From Aquisalimonas sp007126095 (GTDB lineage Bacteria; Pseudomonadota; Gammaproteobacteria; Nitrococcales; Aquisalimonadaceae), in NCBI RefSeq assembly GCF_048323695.1, contig NZ_JBLWFT010000001.1, forward strand, positions 1,025,734-1,089,733: a stretch of DNA of 64,000 bases. The letters are read 5' to 3'. Shown one piece after another: positions 17,033 through 26,129 of this stretch. Position 1 is the first letter of the stretch. Each line of letters begins with the position of its first letter. Position numbers and translations under genes: made by a program. The notes under the pieces are model-generated. The model ran no database searches. It saw only the letters and a list, made by a program, of their open reading frames with translations, and had not been told where the DNA came from.

Positions 17033-18477
17033 TCCGCCTCCTCTCGATTCACGCCCACGGCCCGCACATGGACCGTGAGACCGTCCACGCGGCTCACCCG
17101 GACGGTATCACCCTTGCGGACCTCGCCGTCGCCTTCAAGAACCGCATTCCAGATCTCGCCAAGCAACCTCACCTTGCCGCGGCCATCACGGAAATCCGCT
17201 GCGGCCTCGGCCGACTCCTCCACCATCTGTTCGGCACCTGAGGCAACACGCCGCCGATGCGACCGAACAGCCATGGTGGCAATACCGAAGATCACCACGA
17301 AGCTGACCGCCGACACGCCAATGACGACAGCCAGCGACAGCTCATAAGCCTCGACGCCGGTATCAACCAGGAGCAGCGACCCGAGCACGAACGCAGCCAG
17401 CCCACCAATCCCCAGTATTCCGAAGCTGGGCATGAACGCCTCCCCGACCATGAAGGCGGCGCCGAGAAGCATCAGACCGAGCCCCGCGTAATTGATCGGC
17501 AGTGCCTGGAAGGCAAACAGGGCTAGCAGCAGACTGATGCTCCCCAGAACGCCTGGCACGATGGCGCCCGGATTGGCCAGTTCGAAGATGATGCCGTAGA
17601 TCCCCACCAGCATGAGAATGTAGGCCACGTTCGGGTTGGTTATCACCGACAGCAATTCGTTGCGCCAGTCGGGCTCGATGATCTCCAGGGTGAGCCCCTC
17701 CGTCTCCAGCGTGATGTCGCCGGTACTGGTGCGCACTTCACGGCCATCGATCTGCGCGAGCAGATCATCCATGTCATCAGCGATGAGGTCGATGACATTC
17801 AACTCCAGCGCCTCGGTCGATCCGATGCTGGCGGCCTCCCGAACCGCCTTCTCGGCCCAGTCGGCATTCCGGCCCCGCATCTCCGCCAGGGAGCGGATGT
17901 AGGAGACGGCATCGTTGATTATCTTGCGCTCCATGGCGCTGGAGGGCTGGGGCGCGCCGTTGCCGTTGCCATTGCCCTCGTCCGCAGCCTCGTCGTCGCC
18001 GTTCCCGCCGTTGCCATTGCCGTTGCCATTGCCGTTGTCCGCTTCCTCGTCGGCCTCACCCTCGTCATCGCCCTCACCGCCGGGCATCCCTCCTCCCATC
18101 TGCACCGGCGTTGCGGCGCCGATGGTGGTCCCGGGCGCCATGGCGGCAACGTGCGAGGCATACATGATGTAGGTGCCGGCACTGGTCGCACGCGAGCCGC
18201 TGGGCGACACGTACGTCGCCACGGGAACGGGGGATTCGACGATTGCCTCGATGATGTCACGCATGGAGCTGTCCAGCCCGCCGGGCGTGTTCATGCGCAG
18301 AATGACGAGTTCTGCGTCACGCTCCGCGGCGCGATCAATGCCGCGGCTCACGTAGTCGAGAGTCGCCGGGCCAATGGCCCCGCGGATGTCCAGCACGTAA
18401 CCACCGGGAGCCTCATCGGCTCGACCCGCCGTGAGTGCCAGCGTGACCAGAAGGACCATCGCGAGAAGACGTTTCAT
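17029..18477 (-). CDS. NfeD family membrane-bound serine protease (long form, ClpP-like)
   Basis: The 482-aa protein has a signal peptide, a ClpP/SppA-like protease domain, four or so membrane helices (about 285-400), and a C-terminal OB-fold NfeD domain. The catalytic region includes MNTPGGLDSSM and SRATSAGTYI with nucleophile Ser near 99; a Lys near 183 in ERKIINDAVSYI is the likely dyad partner. Long NfeD proteins cleave stomatin-type partners. Between the Ser and Lys segments sits an inserted, acidic Asn-Gly repeat (about 130-175), absent from compact homologues. No stomatin gene is adjacent here, unlike the usual pairing. Confidence 0.88.
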   Translation of the reverse strand: MKRLLAMVLLVTLALTAGRADEAPGGYVLDIRGAIGPATLDYVSRGIDRAAERDAELVILRMNTPGGLDSSMRDIIEAIVESPVPVATYVSPSGSRATSAGTYIMYASHVAAMAPGTTIGAATPVQMGGGMPGGEGDDEGEADEEADNGNGNGNGNGGNGDDEAADEGNGNGNGAPQPSSAMERKIINDAVSYIRSLAEMRGRNADWAEKAVREAASIGSTEALELNVIDLIADDMDDLLAQIDGREVRTSTGDITLETEGLTLEIIEPDWRNELLSVITNPNVAYILMLVGIYGIIFELANPGAIVPGVLGSISLLLALFAFQALPINYAGLGLMLLGAAFMVGEAFMPSFGILGIGGLAAFVLGSLLLVDTGVEAYELSLAVVIGVSAVSFVVIFGIATMAVRSHRRRVASGAEQMVEESAEAAADFRDGRGKVRLLGEIWNAVLEGDGEVRKGDTVRVSRVDGLTVHVRAVGVNREEAE

Positions 18478-18585
18478 GCCACCGGAACCGGTTCGAGGTG
18501 TGAGTTACAGCAGCCCGCAACGGCGCGGACGCTCTGGTGTCCAACATACCGCACGTCCGGCAATAACGCTACGAGGAGAGGGGGA

Positions 18586-18610
18586 ACGGGACGGCAGCGT
18601 GCCGTCCCGT
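18586..18610 (-). terminator. Hairpin 3-prime of adk
   Basis: An 11-bp perfect stem (ACGGGACGGCA and complement) with a 3-nt loop starts 11 bp past the adk stop. The following minus-strand sequence is only C/T-rich, so termination efficiency is uncertain. Confidence 0.6.
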
Positions 18611-18620
18611 CAGAAGTGGA

Positions 18621-19277
18621 TCACGCCGTCAGGGCGGCGATGATACGTTGCCGGATCTCGTTGACGTCACCAGTGCCCTGCAGTGCGACATAGCGCGGCG
18701 CAATGGGCTCGCCACTGTCAGCCAGCTTCTGATAGTACTCAACCAGCGGGCGGGTCTGTTCGTGGTACACCTCCAGACGCTTGCGCACGGTGCCCTCCTG
18801 GTCGTCCTCGCGCTGGACCAGGTCTTCCCCTGTTTCGTCGTCTTTCCCGGCCACTTTCGGCGGGTTGTGCTCCACGTGGTAAACCCGGCCTGACGCGGGA
18901 TGGACCCGGCGGCCACTCATGCGACTGACGATTTCTTCGTCGTCCACCTGCAGTTCCACCACGTAATCCAGGGCGATCTGCTCGTCCTTCACCGCTTCCG
19001 CCTGACCGATGGTCCGCGGAAACCCGTCGAACAGAAATCCGTTGGCGCAATCCGCCTTGGCGATCCGCTCCTTGACGACGCCAAGAATGATATCGTCGGA
19101 GACCAGACCACCCGAGCTCATGATCTTCTCCGCTTCCTTGCCCAGCGGCGTTCCTTCCTTGACCGCGGCGCGCAGCATGTCACCGGTGGAGATCTGGGGA
19201 ATCCCGAAATGCTCGCAGATGAATCCGGCCTGCGTGCCTTTGCCCGCGCCGGGCGGGCCCAATAGAATGATACGCAT
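18621..19277 (-). CDS. adk: Adenylate kinase
   Basis: Adk interconverts ATP plus AMP with two ADP. The 218-aa protein has P-loop GPPGAGKGTQ (7-16), the AMP-binding motif with STGDMLR, FLFDGFPRTIGQAE, and SGRRVHPASGRVYH leading into the LID domain. The long-form LID lacks zinc cysteines, as in most gammaproteobacteria. It ends QRIIAAL. Length fits the long family. The gene is divergent from the pentapeptide-repeat gene and ends in a hairpin. Confidence 0.97.
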   Translation of the reverse strand: MRIILLGPPGAGKGTQAGFICEHFGIPQISTGDMLRAAVKEGTPLGKEAEKIMSSGGLVSDDIILGVVKERIAKADCANGFLFDGFPRTIGQAEAVKDEQIALDYVVELQVDDEEIVSRMSGRRVHPASGRVYHVEHNPPKVAGKDDETGEDLVQREDDQEGTVRKRLEVYHEQTRPLVEYYQKLADSGEPIAPRYVALQGTGDVNEIRQRIIAALTA

Positions 19278-19527
19278 GACTCTAATGCCTCCTCACTCCA
19301 ATACTAGAAAATCGGTTCTCTCGACGGCGCCCGGCACGGTGAGCCTGCTGTCACTGCCCCGGGCCCTTGCTGGCGGCACGCGAGGCGCCGGAGACCCGGA
19401 GGCGGATGGCGCTTCCACGGGGCCTGACGCCATGGCCGGCAACGCACTGATCAATCTGGTGAAACATGCCTTCCGGGCATCCAGCCATCGGAGTGTGGCG
19501 ACCACCGTCGGCGGCCTTTCTGCCCGC

Positions 19528-20340
19528 ATGACCACAGGGCTCATGGCGTTGGGCGTGCTCATTTTTTCGGCGCTGAGCGTATCACCCGCCCATGCGGACT
19601 GCAACGCGGAGCCGGCCCAGGGTATCAACTGGGCGGGGTGCGACAAGCAGGGGGCGGAGCTGGAAGGGGCCACTCTGAACCGGGCCCTGCTTCGGCGTAT
19701 CGACTTCACCGGCGCCATGCTTCAGGGCGTCAATCTCGAGGGGGCCGTCGTCACGGATGCGTCACTGGATGAAGCGGACCTCCGGAATGGTCAACTGAGG
19801 CGTGCCGATTTCGGTGCATCCAGGCTGGCTCGGGCGCAGTTCGACGGCGCCGACCTCAAGGGTGCCCGCTTTGTCTCCTCCAGTCTTCCGGAAGCAAGTT
19901 TTGTCGGCGCCGACCTGGAGGACGTGCGGTTCGACTCCGCCGATCTGACTGCCAGCCGCTTCAATGAAGCGCGCCTGAGCGGTGCGAGCTTTTACAACGC
20001 CCGCCTTCAGGGCGTGGATTTCACCGATGCGCAAGCCAACAACAGCAGGTTCACGCGTGCCAACCTGGAGGGCGCACGCCTCCGCGGAGCCGACCTCAGT
20101 GACGCCAACCTGGAACAGGTGAATCTGGAAGGAGCGGACCTCACCGGGGCCAACCTGCGCGGCGCCAATCTGGACAGGGCATCGCTGGACGGCGCCGATT
20201 TCACCGGCGCCAATCTGGAGCGGGCCGATCTCCGCAACGCCTCGACCCGGGGAACGGTTTTCGAGGAAGCAAGACTGGGCAATGCGACCTGGACTGACCG
20301 CCGCCATTGCCGGCCACGCAGTGTCGGGGACTGTGATTAA
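19528..20340 (+). CDS. Exported pentapeptide-repeat protein
   Basis: From ATG 19528 the protein is 270 aa with a signal peptide (TGLMALGVLIFSALS, cleavage after AHA). The mature part is about 40 tandem pentapeptides of the form A(D/N)LxG, such as GADLTGANLRGANL. These form a right-handed quadrilateral beta helix. An N-terminal cap and a short C-terminal Cys-containing tail flank the repeats. An earlier start at 19432 or 19281 is possible because neither start has a strong ribosome site. The stop overlaps the convergent NRDE gene by 4 bp. Function is unknown; export argues against a DNA-gyrase-protecting Qnr role. Confidence 0.82.
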   Translation: MTTGLMALGVLIFSALSVSPAHADCNAEPAQGINWAGCDKQGAELEGATLNRALLRRIDFTGAMLQGVNLEGAVVTDASLDEADLRNGQLRRADFGASRLARAQFDGADLKGARFVSSSLPEASFVGADLEDVRFDSADLTASRFNEARLSGASFYNARLQGVDFTDAQANNSRFTRANLEGARLRGADLSDANLEQVNLEGADLTGANLRGANLDRASLDGADFTGANLERADLRNASTRGTVFEEARLGNATWTDRRHCRPRSVGDCD

Positions 20341-21104
20341 GGCGCCGGCGCCTGCCAGCGGAAGGCGCGGTCGTCCAGGCAGTCGCCACTCGGCCCGAAT
20401 GACCGCTCGCGTACCGCCACTGCGCCATCGGCGCTCACCATGACCACCGTGGAAGCCCGGGTACCGTAAGCTTCACTGACAATGAACGGGCTGGAAAGCA
20501 GCCGCTCCCAGTCCTTTGGAATACCGGTATCCGGCAACGACCCGTCCGCCGCGAGACGCCGGTCCGCCAGCAGGTCCAGCAATGCCTCGCTATCGGGCTG
20601 CTCGCCACCGCGGACCATGGTGTCGAGCCGGTCCCGCACCCGGATCAGCTTGGGCCACGGGGTGTTCAGCAGCCCGTTACTGAGTCCATGTATGCCGGCG
20701 GGCACCGTGCGCACGCCGCCTTCCTGGTTGGAGTAGTAGTACAGGCACTCGACGCCACCCCACAACAGGTTGAACCCGTTGTAGCGGCTGCCACAGGCCT
20801 CCAGCTCAGTGCTGAACGCACCGAGGTCCTCAGCGGTAAGGGCATCCACAACCAGCTGCCCACGGGAAATGGCATCGCTACGCTGCAGCTCGGGGTCGCG
20901 ATAGTTGGTCACCGTGGCGAAGCGCCCGGAGGGCGTGACGCCTAGCCAGGTTCCGCCGGCGGTGAGGTCGCGCCCGGCAAGCAGACGCGGGTCCTGCCAC
21001 CAGTGCATCGGCTCCGTGGGACGGTGGTGGTATTCGTCCCGGTTGCCGACGACGATCAGCGGATAGTCGGGGTGACACCCGACCGCAAAGGCCAGCAGGC
21101 ACAT
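20337..21104 (-). CDS. NRDE (TANGO2-like) family protein
   Basis: The 255-aa protein starts MCLLAF and carries the family's N-R-D-E signature as VGNRDEYHHRP at about 20-30. Later come LLAGRDLTAGGTWLGV and FATVTNYRDP, typical of the family. Cys 2 could become an N-terminal nucleophile after Met removal, as in Ntn hydrolases; this is inference. TANGO2 relatives have been linked to heme and lipid handling in eukaryotes, but the bacterial role is not settled. Only 3 bp separate it from bamB, so it lies at the end of the hisS-yfgM-bamB operon. Confidence 0.88.
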   Translation of the reverse strand: MCLLAFAVGCHPDYPLIVVGNRDEYHHRPTEPMHWWQDPRLLAGRDLTAGGTWLGVTPSGRFATVTNYRDPELQRSDAISRGQLVVDALTAEDLGAFSTELEACGSRYNGFNLLWGGVECLYYYSNQEGGVRTVPAGIHGLSNGLLNTPWPKLIRVRDRLDTMVRGGEQPDSEALLDLLADRRLAADGSLPDTGIPKDWERLLSSPFIVSEAYGTRASTVVMVSADGAVAVRERSFGPSGDCLDDRAFRWQAPAP

Positions 21105-21107
21105 GCG

Positions 21108-22271
21108 CTACTCCGCGTCGCGATCACGCAGATGATAGCGCATCAGGTAGCCGTCGTCGGTCAGTACGAGCACGCCATCACCGTCACTGACGGGCGCCTG
21201 CGAGATGCGATCGTCTTCCGAGATCTGCCGTCGCGCCAGAATCCGCCCATCCTGCGCGGACAACACGGTCAGCCGTCCGGTGTGGTCACCGAACACCACG
21301 TAAGCGCCGTGCGCCGTCGGTGCCGTGGCGTTGAGCCCTTCCGTGTCGTTCTGACGCCAGATCGACGCACCGGTGCGCCGGTCCACGGCCCAGACGCGGC
21401 CGCGCTCGTCGGTGACGTAAACCCGCTCGTCATCCACGCCCATGCCGGAGTGGGAGGAGAACTCGCGGTCCCAGTACACATCACCATCAGAAGGCGACAC
21501 CGCCATCAGGCGCCCGCGATAACCGACCACGTACAGCGTGCCGTCAAACAGCACGGGGGTGGCATCGATGTCGCGAACCCGGTCCAGGTCGGCACTGCCG
21601 CGTGGCTCCGAGACGGTCACCTGCCACGCAGGCTCGCCGTCGCTGGCACGCAGAGCTTGCAGCACACCGTTCTCGAACCCGATCGCAACATTGCCGTTGA
21701 GCTGCACCGGGTGACTGGAACCGCGCAGGGAGAGCGAAGGCACACTCACGTCGTGCACCCAGCGACGAGAACCGGAGTCACGGCTGAACCCGTACACGCG
21801 GCCATCGGCACTGCGCACGACCACGACATCGTCGTCAATCGTCGGCAGAGTGAGCACCTCACTGCTCACCCGCGCCTCCCAGATCTGCTCGCCGGTCTCC
21901 GGCTCAAGTGCGACGACCCGCCCCTTGCGGGTGCCGACCACGACCATGTCCTCGGCAATTGCAGGTCCGCCGGAGATCCCGGAGCCGATACTGAACCGCC
22001 AGCTCAGCCGCCCGGTCTCGGCGCTGTACGCGCTGACACGTCCTCGGCGGTCGGAGACGTATAGCTGGCCGTCGACCAGCACCGGCGGAAGCGCCTCTCC
22101 CTCGGTCTGGACGCCGGAGCCTGCGCGCCGATGCCACTCCCGCTCGGCGAGAACTTCCGGCTGGCCATCGCGGAGATCGTCCGAGGGCGTCGCACGTTCG
22201 GACGTGGTACCGCAGCCGGCAAGGGCCAGAGCCACCCCCGCCAGCACCAGCAGCATGACCCGATGTCTCAC
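21108..22271 (-). CDS. bamB: Outer-membrane assembly lipoprotein BamB
   Basis: BamB is the beta-propeller lipoprotein of the BAM complex, which inserts barrels into the outer membrane. The 387-aa product has a lipoprotein signal with lipobox LAGC at about residue 19-20. Eight PQQ-like propeller blades follow (repeats such as GLLSWRF-like GRLSWRFSIG, GEQIWEARV and GDVYWDREF). Length fits E. coli BamB. The start overlaps yfgM by 4 bp. The usual next gene, der, is not downstream; an NRDE gene occupies that place. Confidence 0.94.
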   Translation of the reverse strand: MRHRVMLLVLAGVALALAGCGTTSERATPSDDLRDGQPEVLAEREWHRRAGSGVQTEGEALPPVLVDGQLYVSDRRGRVSAYSAETGRLSWRFSIGSGISGGPAIAEDMVVVGTRKGRVVALEPETGEQIWEARVSSEVLTLPTIDDDVVVVRSADGRVYGFSRDSGSRRWVHDVSVPSLSLRGSSHPVQLNGNVAIGFENGVLQALRASDGEPAWQVTVSEPRGSADLDRVRDIDATPVLFDGTLYVVGYRGRLMAVSPSDGDVYWDREFSSHSGMGVDDERVYVTDERGRVWAVDRRTGASIWRQNDTEGLNATAPTAHGAYVVFGDHTGRLTVLSAQDGRILARRQISEDDRISQAPVSDGDGVLVLTDDGYLMRYHLRDRDAE

Positions 22272-22900
22272 GCTGACGCCTCCCCACCGATCTCGTTGAG
22301 CTTGAGTTCGATCAGCGTCCGGCGCATCTGGGAAACGGAATCGACGCCGAGCGCATGCTGATACGCTGTGCGGGCCTTCTCCCGGTCGCCGCGGGCCGCG
22401 TGGATATCACCCCGCAGCTCCTGGTACCGGGCCTCGTACGGACCATCCTCGGCATCCTCGAGAACGGCAAGGGCCTCGTCGAGGCGGTCATGGCCGTAGT
22501 GAATCTGGGCAAGACGCAGCCGGGCCAGATCCCGGAATGGTTTGTCCGAGGCGTTGTCGATCACCCACTGCAGCGTCTCCGACGCCGCGTCCGCGGCGTC
22601 CTGCTGCGCCTGATAGGTGGCCAGCTGCATGCCGGCCATCGCAGCATAGGTGCTGGAGCCGAAGTCATCCAGTACGCGCTGGCCGCGGCGAACGACGGTA
22701 TCCGCATCGGCGCCGGTGTCCCGTGCCTCGACGAAATGCATGTATGCGGCCGACGCCGCCTCGGCCTGACGGTCCTGATAAGCACCCCACTGCTGCCAGC
22801 CGATCACCCCGCCAACGGCGATGATGATACCGGCGATCACGGCACGACCGTGCTCCTGCCACCACTGACGCAGCTTCTCGACCTGTTCTTCATCACTCAT
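22268..22900 (-). CDS. yfgM: YfgM-type ancillary translocon protein (tetratricopeptide)
   Basis: YfgM is an inner-membrane protein that associates with SecYEG and PpiD and aids periplasmic client transfer. The 210-aa protein has a short cytoplasmic start, one membrane helix near residues 20-38 (AVIAGIIIAVGGVIGW), and periplasmic TPR-like helices. Segments ALAVLEDAEDG and YEARYQELRGDIHAARGDREKARTAYQHAL match the family. It overlaps bamB by 4 bp and follows hisS by 33 bp, the conserved gammaproteobacterial order. Confidence 0.92.
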   Translation of the reverse strand: MSDEEQVEKLRQWWQEHGRAVIAGIIIAVGGVIGWQQWGAYQDRQAEAASAAYMHFVEARDTGADADTVVRRGQRVLDDFGSSTYAAMAGMQLATYQAQQDAADAASETLQWVIDNASDKPFRDLARLRLAQIHYGHDRLDEALAVLEDAEDGPYEARYQELRGDIHAARGDREKARTAYQHALGVDSVSQMRRTLIELKLNEIGGEASA

Positions 22901-22933
22901 GCGTTGATCCCGTCCTTCGTGACTTGCGCGCCT

Positions 22934-24205
22934 TTAGTCCAGGCGCTCGCGCAATACCCGGGGCAGCTCCGTGCGGGTCACGGTCAACTGGTCCCCGCCA
23001 CCGTGCAGATCCTTGACGGCCACCTCGCCCCGTGCGACCTCGTTCTCGCCCATGACCACAGCGAGCCGCGCACCCAGGCGATCCGCCCGTTTGAACTGGC
23101 TCTTGAAGCTGCCGCCACCGCAGTGGGTTACAAGACGCAGACCGGTAATGGCGTCCCTGAGTTCCTCGGCCAGCACAAGCCCCTCCCGTGCCGCGGCATC
23201 ACCGGACAACACGAGATAGACGTCCGGCGCTGGTGGAGCCGGGGCCTTGCCACCATCCTCCAGCAGCGCCACCAGGCGCTCAACCCCCAGCGCGAAGCCG
23301 ATTGCCGGCGTGGCGCGACCGCCGATCTGCTCCACGAGGCCATCGTAACGGCCACCGGCGCAGACGGTCCCCTGTGCACCGAGCTGGTCGGTCACCCACT
23401 CGAAAACCGTGCGGCCATAGTAGTCCAGGCCGCGAACCAGTTGCGTGTTCACGGTGTAGGCAATGCCCGCTCGATCCAGGATGGCGCAGAGATCGCGGAA
23501 GTGCTCCCGGCTCTCGGCGTCGATCCAGTCCGCGAGCGCAGGCGCCCCCTCCAGGATCGCCCGCGTGTCCGGGTTCTTGGTATCGAGGATGCGCAGCGGG
23601 TTGCTGGACAACCGCCGGCGACTGTCCTCGTCGAGGGCGTCTTCATGGCCGCGCAGGTAATCCACCAGCGCGTCCCGGTACGCCGCGCGGGCTTCGGGCG
23701 TCCCCAGGGTGTTCAGCTCCAGGCGGATGTCGTCGAGACCGACGGCGCGCAACATGCGCGCTGCCAACAGTATGACTTCGGCATCGATATCCGGGCCGGG
23801 CAGCCCGAACACCTCCACCCCCACCTGATTGAACTGGCGGTACCGCCCCTTCTGCGGCCGCTCGTGCCGAAACATGCTGCCGCAATACCACAGCCGCGGC
23901 TGGCGATTATGGAAAAGGCCGTGCTGGATGCCGGCGCGAACGCAGCCGGCAGTGCCCTCCGGCCGCAGACTGAGGCTGTCGCCGTTGCGGTCGTCGAAGG
24001 TGTACATCTCCTTTTCGACGATATCGGTCACTTCACCGATGGAGCGGGAGAAAAGCTCCGTCTTCTCCAGCAGCGGCAGGCGAATCTCTTCGTAACCGTA
24101 GGCGTCCAGGGTCGCGCGCAGGCGCTCCTCCACGAACTGCCACACGGGCGTTTGCTCCGGCAGGATATCGCCGAATCCCCTGACGGACTGGATTGTCGTA
24201 GCCAA
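22934..24205 (-). CDS. hisS: Histidyl-tRNA synthetase
   Basis: HisS charges tRNA-His. The 423-aa class II synthetase has motif 1 in the N-terminal region, motif 2 MFRHERPQKGRYRQFNQ, the histidine-A/B motifs LVRGLDYYGRTVFE, and motif 3 in AIGFALGVERL. An anticodon-binding domain starts near residue 325 (VYLVLSGDAA). Length equals E. coli HisS. A large antisense open frame covers this gene and its neighbours but is not coding. ispG, often between rodZ and hisS, is missing here. Confidence 0.97.
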   Translation of the reverse strand: MATTIQSVRGFGDILPEQTPVWQFVEERLRATLDAYGYEEIRLPLLEKTELFSRSIGEVTDIVEKEMYTFDDRNGDSLSLRPEGTAGCVRAGIQHGLFHNRQPRLWYCGSMFRHERPQKGRYRQFNQVGVEVFGLPGPDIDAEVILLAARMLRAVGLDDIRLELNTLGTPEARAAYRDALVDYLRGHEDALDEDSRRRLSSNPLRILDTKNPDTRAILEGAPALADWIDAESREHFRDLCAILDRAGIAYTVNTQLVRGLDYYGRTVFEWVTDQLGAQGTVCAGGRYDGLVEQIGGRATPAIGFALGVERLVALLEDGGKAPAPPAPDVYLVLSGDAAAREGLVLAEELRDAITGLRLVTHCGGGSFKSQFKRADRLGARLAVVMGENEVARGEVAVKDLHGGGDQLTVTRTELPRVLRERLD

Positions 24206-24259
24206 TGGGCCTCCCTGTTGTTTCCACTGCTCCGGGGTCGGAGCACGTTACGGGCGGGT

Positions 24260-25393
24260 TCAAGGCACCTCGACCCGTACGACCCGGCCCGGCCGCTCGG
24301 GCCCGAGTTCGATCTCTTCGTCGCCGAAGTAGACGCTGACCCGCGTCACGTCGCCGACCAGCACGGAAAACGGTGCCTCACCCTCAAGCACCTGCTCGCC
24401 CTCTTCCTGGACCAGCCCGTAGAGCAGCCGCTCGCCGCGGGCGTCCGTCACCTCCATCCATGCCGGCCCGGCAAAATCGAGCACCAGCTCTTCCGGATCG
24501 GTCAGCGGTGGCAGCTCGGTTTCCGCGTCGGCTTCTCCGGCCTCCTCGTCCGGCGCGGCGTCGATTGCCGGCGCAGGCTCCGACGACGCCAGATCGGGCT
24601 CCACGGCCTCGTCGAGAGACTCTTCGTCGCTCCCCAGCGTCAGGCCATCATCGCTGCCCGCCAGGGGGTCGTCCGCGTCATCGACCGTCGCCGGCGGCTC
24701 TTCGGTTCCCAGAGCGAGCGGCTCATCGGCGGCCAGCTCATCGGCCAGCGTGTCGGGGTCGAGCATCGCGGCCGGGGCATCATCCGCTGCGTCTTCATCC
24801 GGCGTGGCCTCGACCACCGGTTCGTCCTGGAGCTCCACCGGGTCCGAGTCATCCTCCAGCGCGGCGAGACCGTCGTCGTCGGCCGGGTCGGCGACGTCAT
24901 CCTCGGCAGTGGCCTCAGGCACCTGGTCGGCGTCCGGCCCGGCCATCTCGGCAGGCGGATCTTCCGAGAGGAAGGGCGCCGTGCGGTCGAGAAACCACCA
25001 GCCGGCACCGGCGATTACGGCAAACACCACAACCCCCACACCCGTGAGAGCAAGCAGACGGGGCATCTGCGGCGAGGTGTCCACGGAAGAGCTGACTTTG
25101 AGGGTCGGCTCGCCGCCGCCCATGGACACGTCGACACGGCGCATCAACTCCTCACTGTCGAGCTCCAGCAGACCCGCATACGCCCGGATGTATCCCCGCA
25201 CGAACGGCCCGGGCGGCAGGTTGTCCCAGTTCTCCGCTTCCAGATCCTCGATGGTCTGCACGGAGAGGTGCAGCGCCGTTGCCACATCCCCCGTTGTCAT
25301 GCCCTTTTCGGAGCGAGCGGCCCACAGTTCCACCCCGGGCCCCGTTACGGCGCTGCCGACGCCTTCCTGTTCTTCGTTATCATTATCAGTCAT
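24260..25393 (-). CDS. rodZ: Cytoskeletal protein RodZ
   Basis: RodZ links MreB filaments to the wall-elongation machinery. The 377-aa protein has an N-terminal HTH_25 domain (about 20-90, with LHLSVQTIEDLEAENWDNLPPGPFVRGYIR-type pattern), one membrane helix near 113-135, and a periplasmic DUF4115 domain from about 295. Between them is a very acidic, Ala-rich linker of about 150 residues, longer than in E. coli. The excess of Asp and Glu fits a salt-adapted periplasm. ATG 25393 gives the conserved N-terminus and an 8-bp overlap with pilW. Confidence 0.93.
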   Translation of the reverse strand: MTDNDNEEQEGVGSAVTGPGVELWAARSEKGMTTGDVATALHLSVQTIEDLEAENWDNLPPGPFVRGYIRAYAGLLELDSEELMRRVDVSMGGGEPTLKVSSSVDTSPQMPRLLALTGVGVVVFAVIAGAGWWFLDRTAPFLSEDPPAEMAGPDADQVPEATAEDDVADPADDDGLAALEDDSDPVELQDEPVVEATPDEDAADDAPAAMLDPDTLADELAADEPLALGTEEPPATVDDADDPLAGSDDGLTLGSDEESLDEAVEPDLASSEPAPAIDAAPDEEAGEADAETELPPLTDPEELVLDFAGPAWMEVTDARGERLLYGLVQEEGEQVLEGEAPFSVLVGDVTRVSVYFGDEEIELGPERPGRVVRVEVP

Positions 25394-26129
25394 GGCGATC
25401 CATCCGGCGCAGTGCCTGCGCCTCATCCGAGTCGGGAAAATCGGAGCGCAGTCTCAGCGCGTAGCTGGCTGCCTCATCGTTGTTATCAAGCGCATCCTCG
25501 ATACGCACACCCAGCCAGAGCGTCGCCGCGTTCTGGCTCCGTTGCTCCATCAGACGCTGGTAGTAACCCCGTGCAGACAGGTAGTCACCGTTCTCATACC
25601 GGAGTTCGGCCAGGTGCCGCAGGGCTGGCGCGAAACGGGATTCGTGCTGCAGGGCACGCCGCAGATACTCCTCCGCCTCGTCCGGACGGTCGTCGCGCAT
25701 CGCACATAGCCCGGCATTGGCCAGCGCCACGTGGCGCCGCTGGTAGAGCGAGTCGTCAATGGCGTACTGGAACTGCTGGCCAGCCTCGTCGTAGCGCCCC
25801 TGGCTGCACAGGAACCGGCCGTAATTGTTGCGCACCGATGACTGCTCGTCGTCCAGACGCAGCGAGCGGCGGAAATGGTGATCCGCATCATCATGGTCGC
25901 CGAGGCGTTCGGCGAGCACCGCTTTCGCCGCATGGGCTTCCGGGTTGCGCCGGTCCTGTTCCAGCGCCTTTTCCAGGGATTCACTGGCCTGATTGAGGTT
26001 GCCCTGCTGCATGTAATTGATGCCGAGCTGCGTATTGATGCTCGACGCTTCCCGGCCCTGCTGCCCGCCGGCGCAGCCCACGACCACCAACACCACGAAC
26101 ACCAGACTCACACGCAGGAATCGCATCAT
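25386..26129 (-). CDS. pilW: Type IV pilus biogenesis lipoprotein PilW/PilF
   Basis: PilW (PilF) is the outer-membrane pilotin that helps secretin multimers assemble for type IV pili. The 247-aa product has a lipoprotein signal with lipobox VVGC at about 16-19. Six TPR-like helix pairs follow (NTQLGINYMQQGNLNQASESLEKAL, ARGYYQRLMEQ). The position between rlmN and rodZ is the conserved one. It overlaps rlmN by 4 bp and rodZ by 8 bp. Other pilus genes are outside the window. Confidence 0.92.
   Translation of the reverse strand: MMRFLRVSLVFVVLVVVGCAGGQQGREASSINTQLGINYMQQGNLNQASESLEKALEQDRRNPEAHAAKAVLAERLGDHDDADHHFRRSLRLDDEQSSVRNNYGRFLCSQGRYDEAGQQFQYAIDDSLYQRRHVALANAGLCAMRDDRPDEAEEYLRRALQHESRFAPALRHLAELRYENGDYLSARGYYQRLMEQRSQNAATLWLGVRIEDALDNNDEAASYALRLRSDFPDSDEAQALRRMDRHD

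Noticed and set aside
22355..25996. A 1213-codon open frame on the plus strand
   Set aside because: It is antisense to yfgM, hisS, rodZ and pilW, which have clear family motifs. Its peptide is His/Arg/Pro/Gln-rich without domains, as expected from the GC-rich opposite strand.
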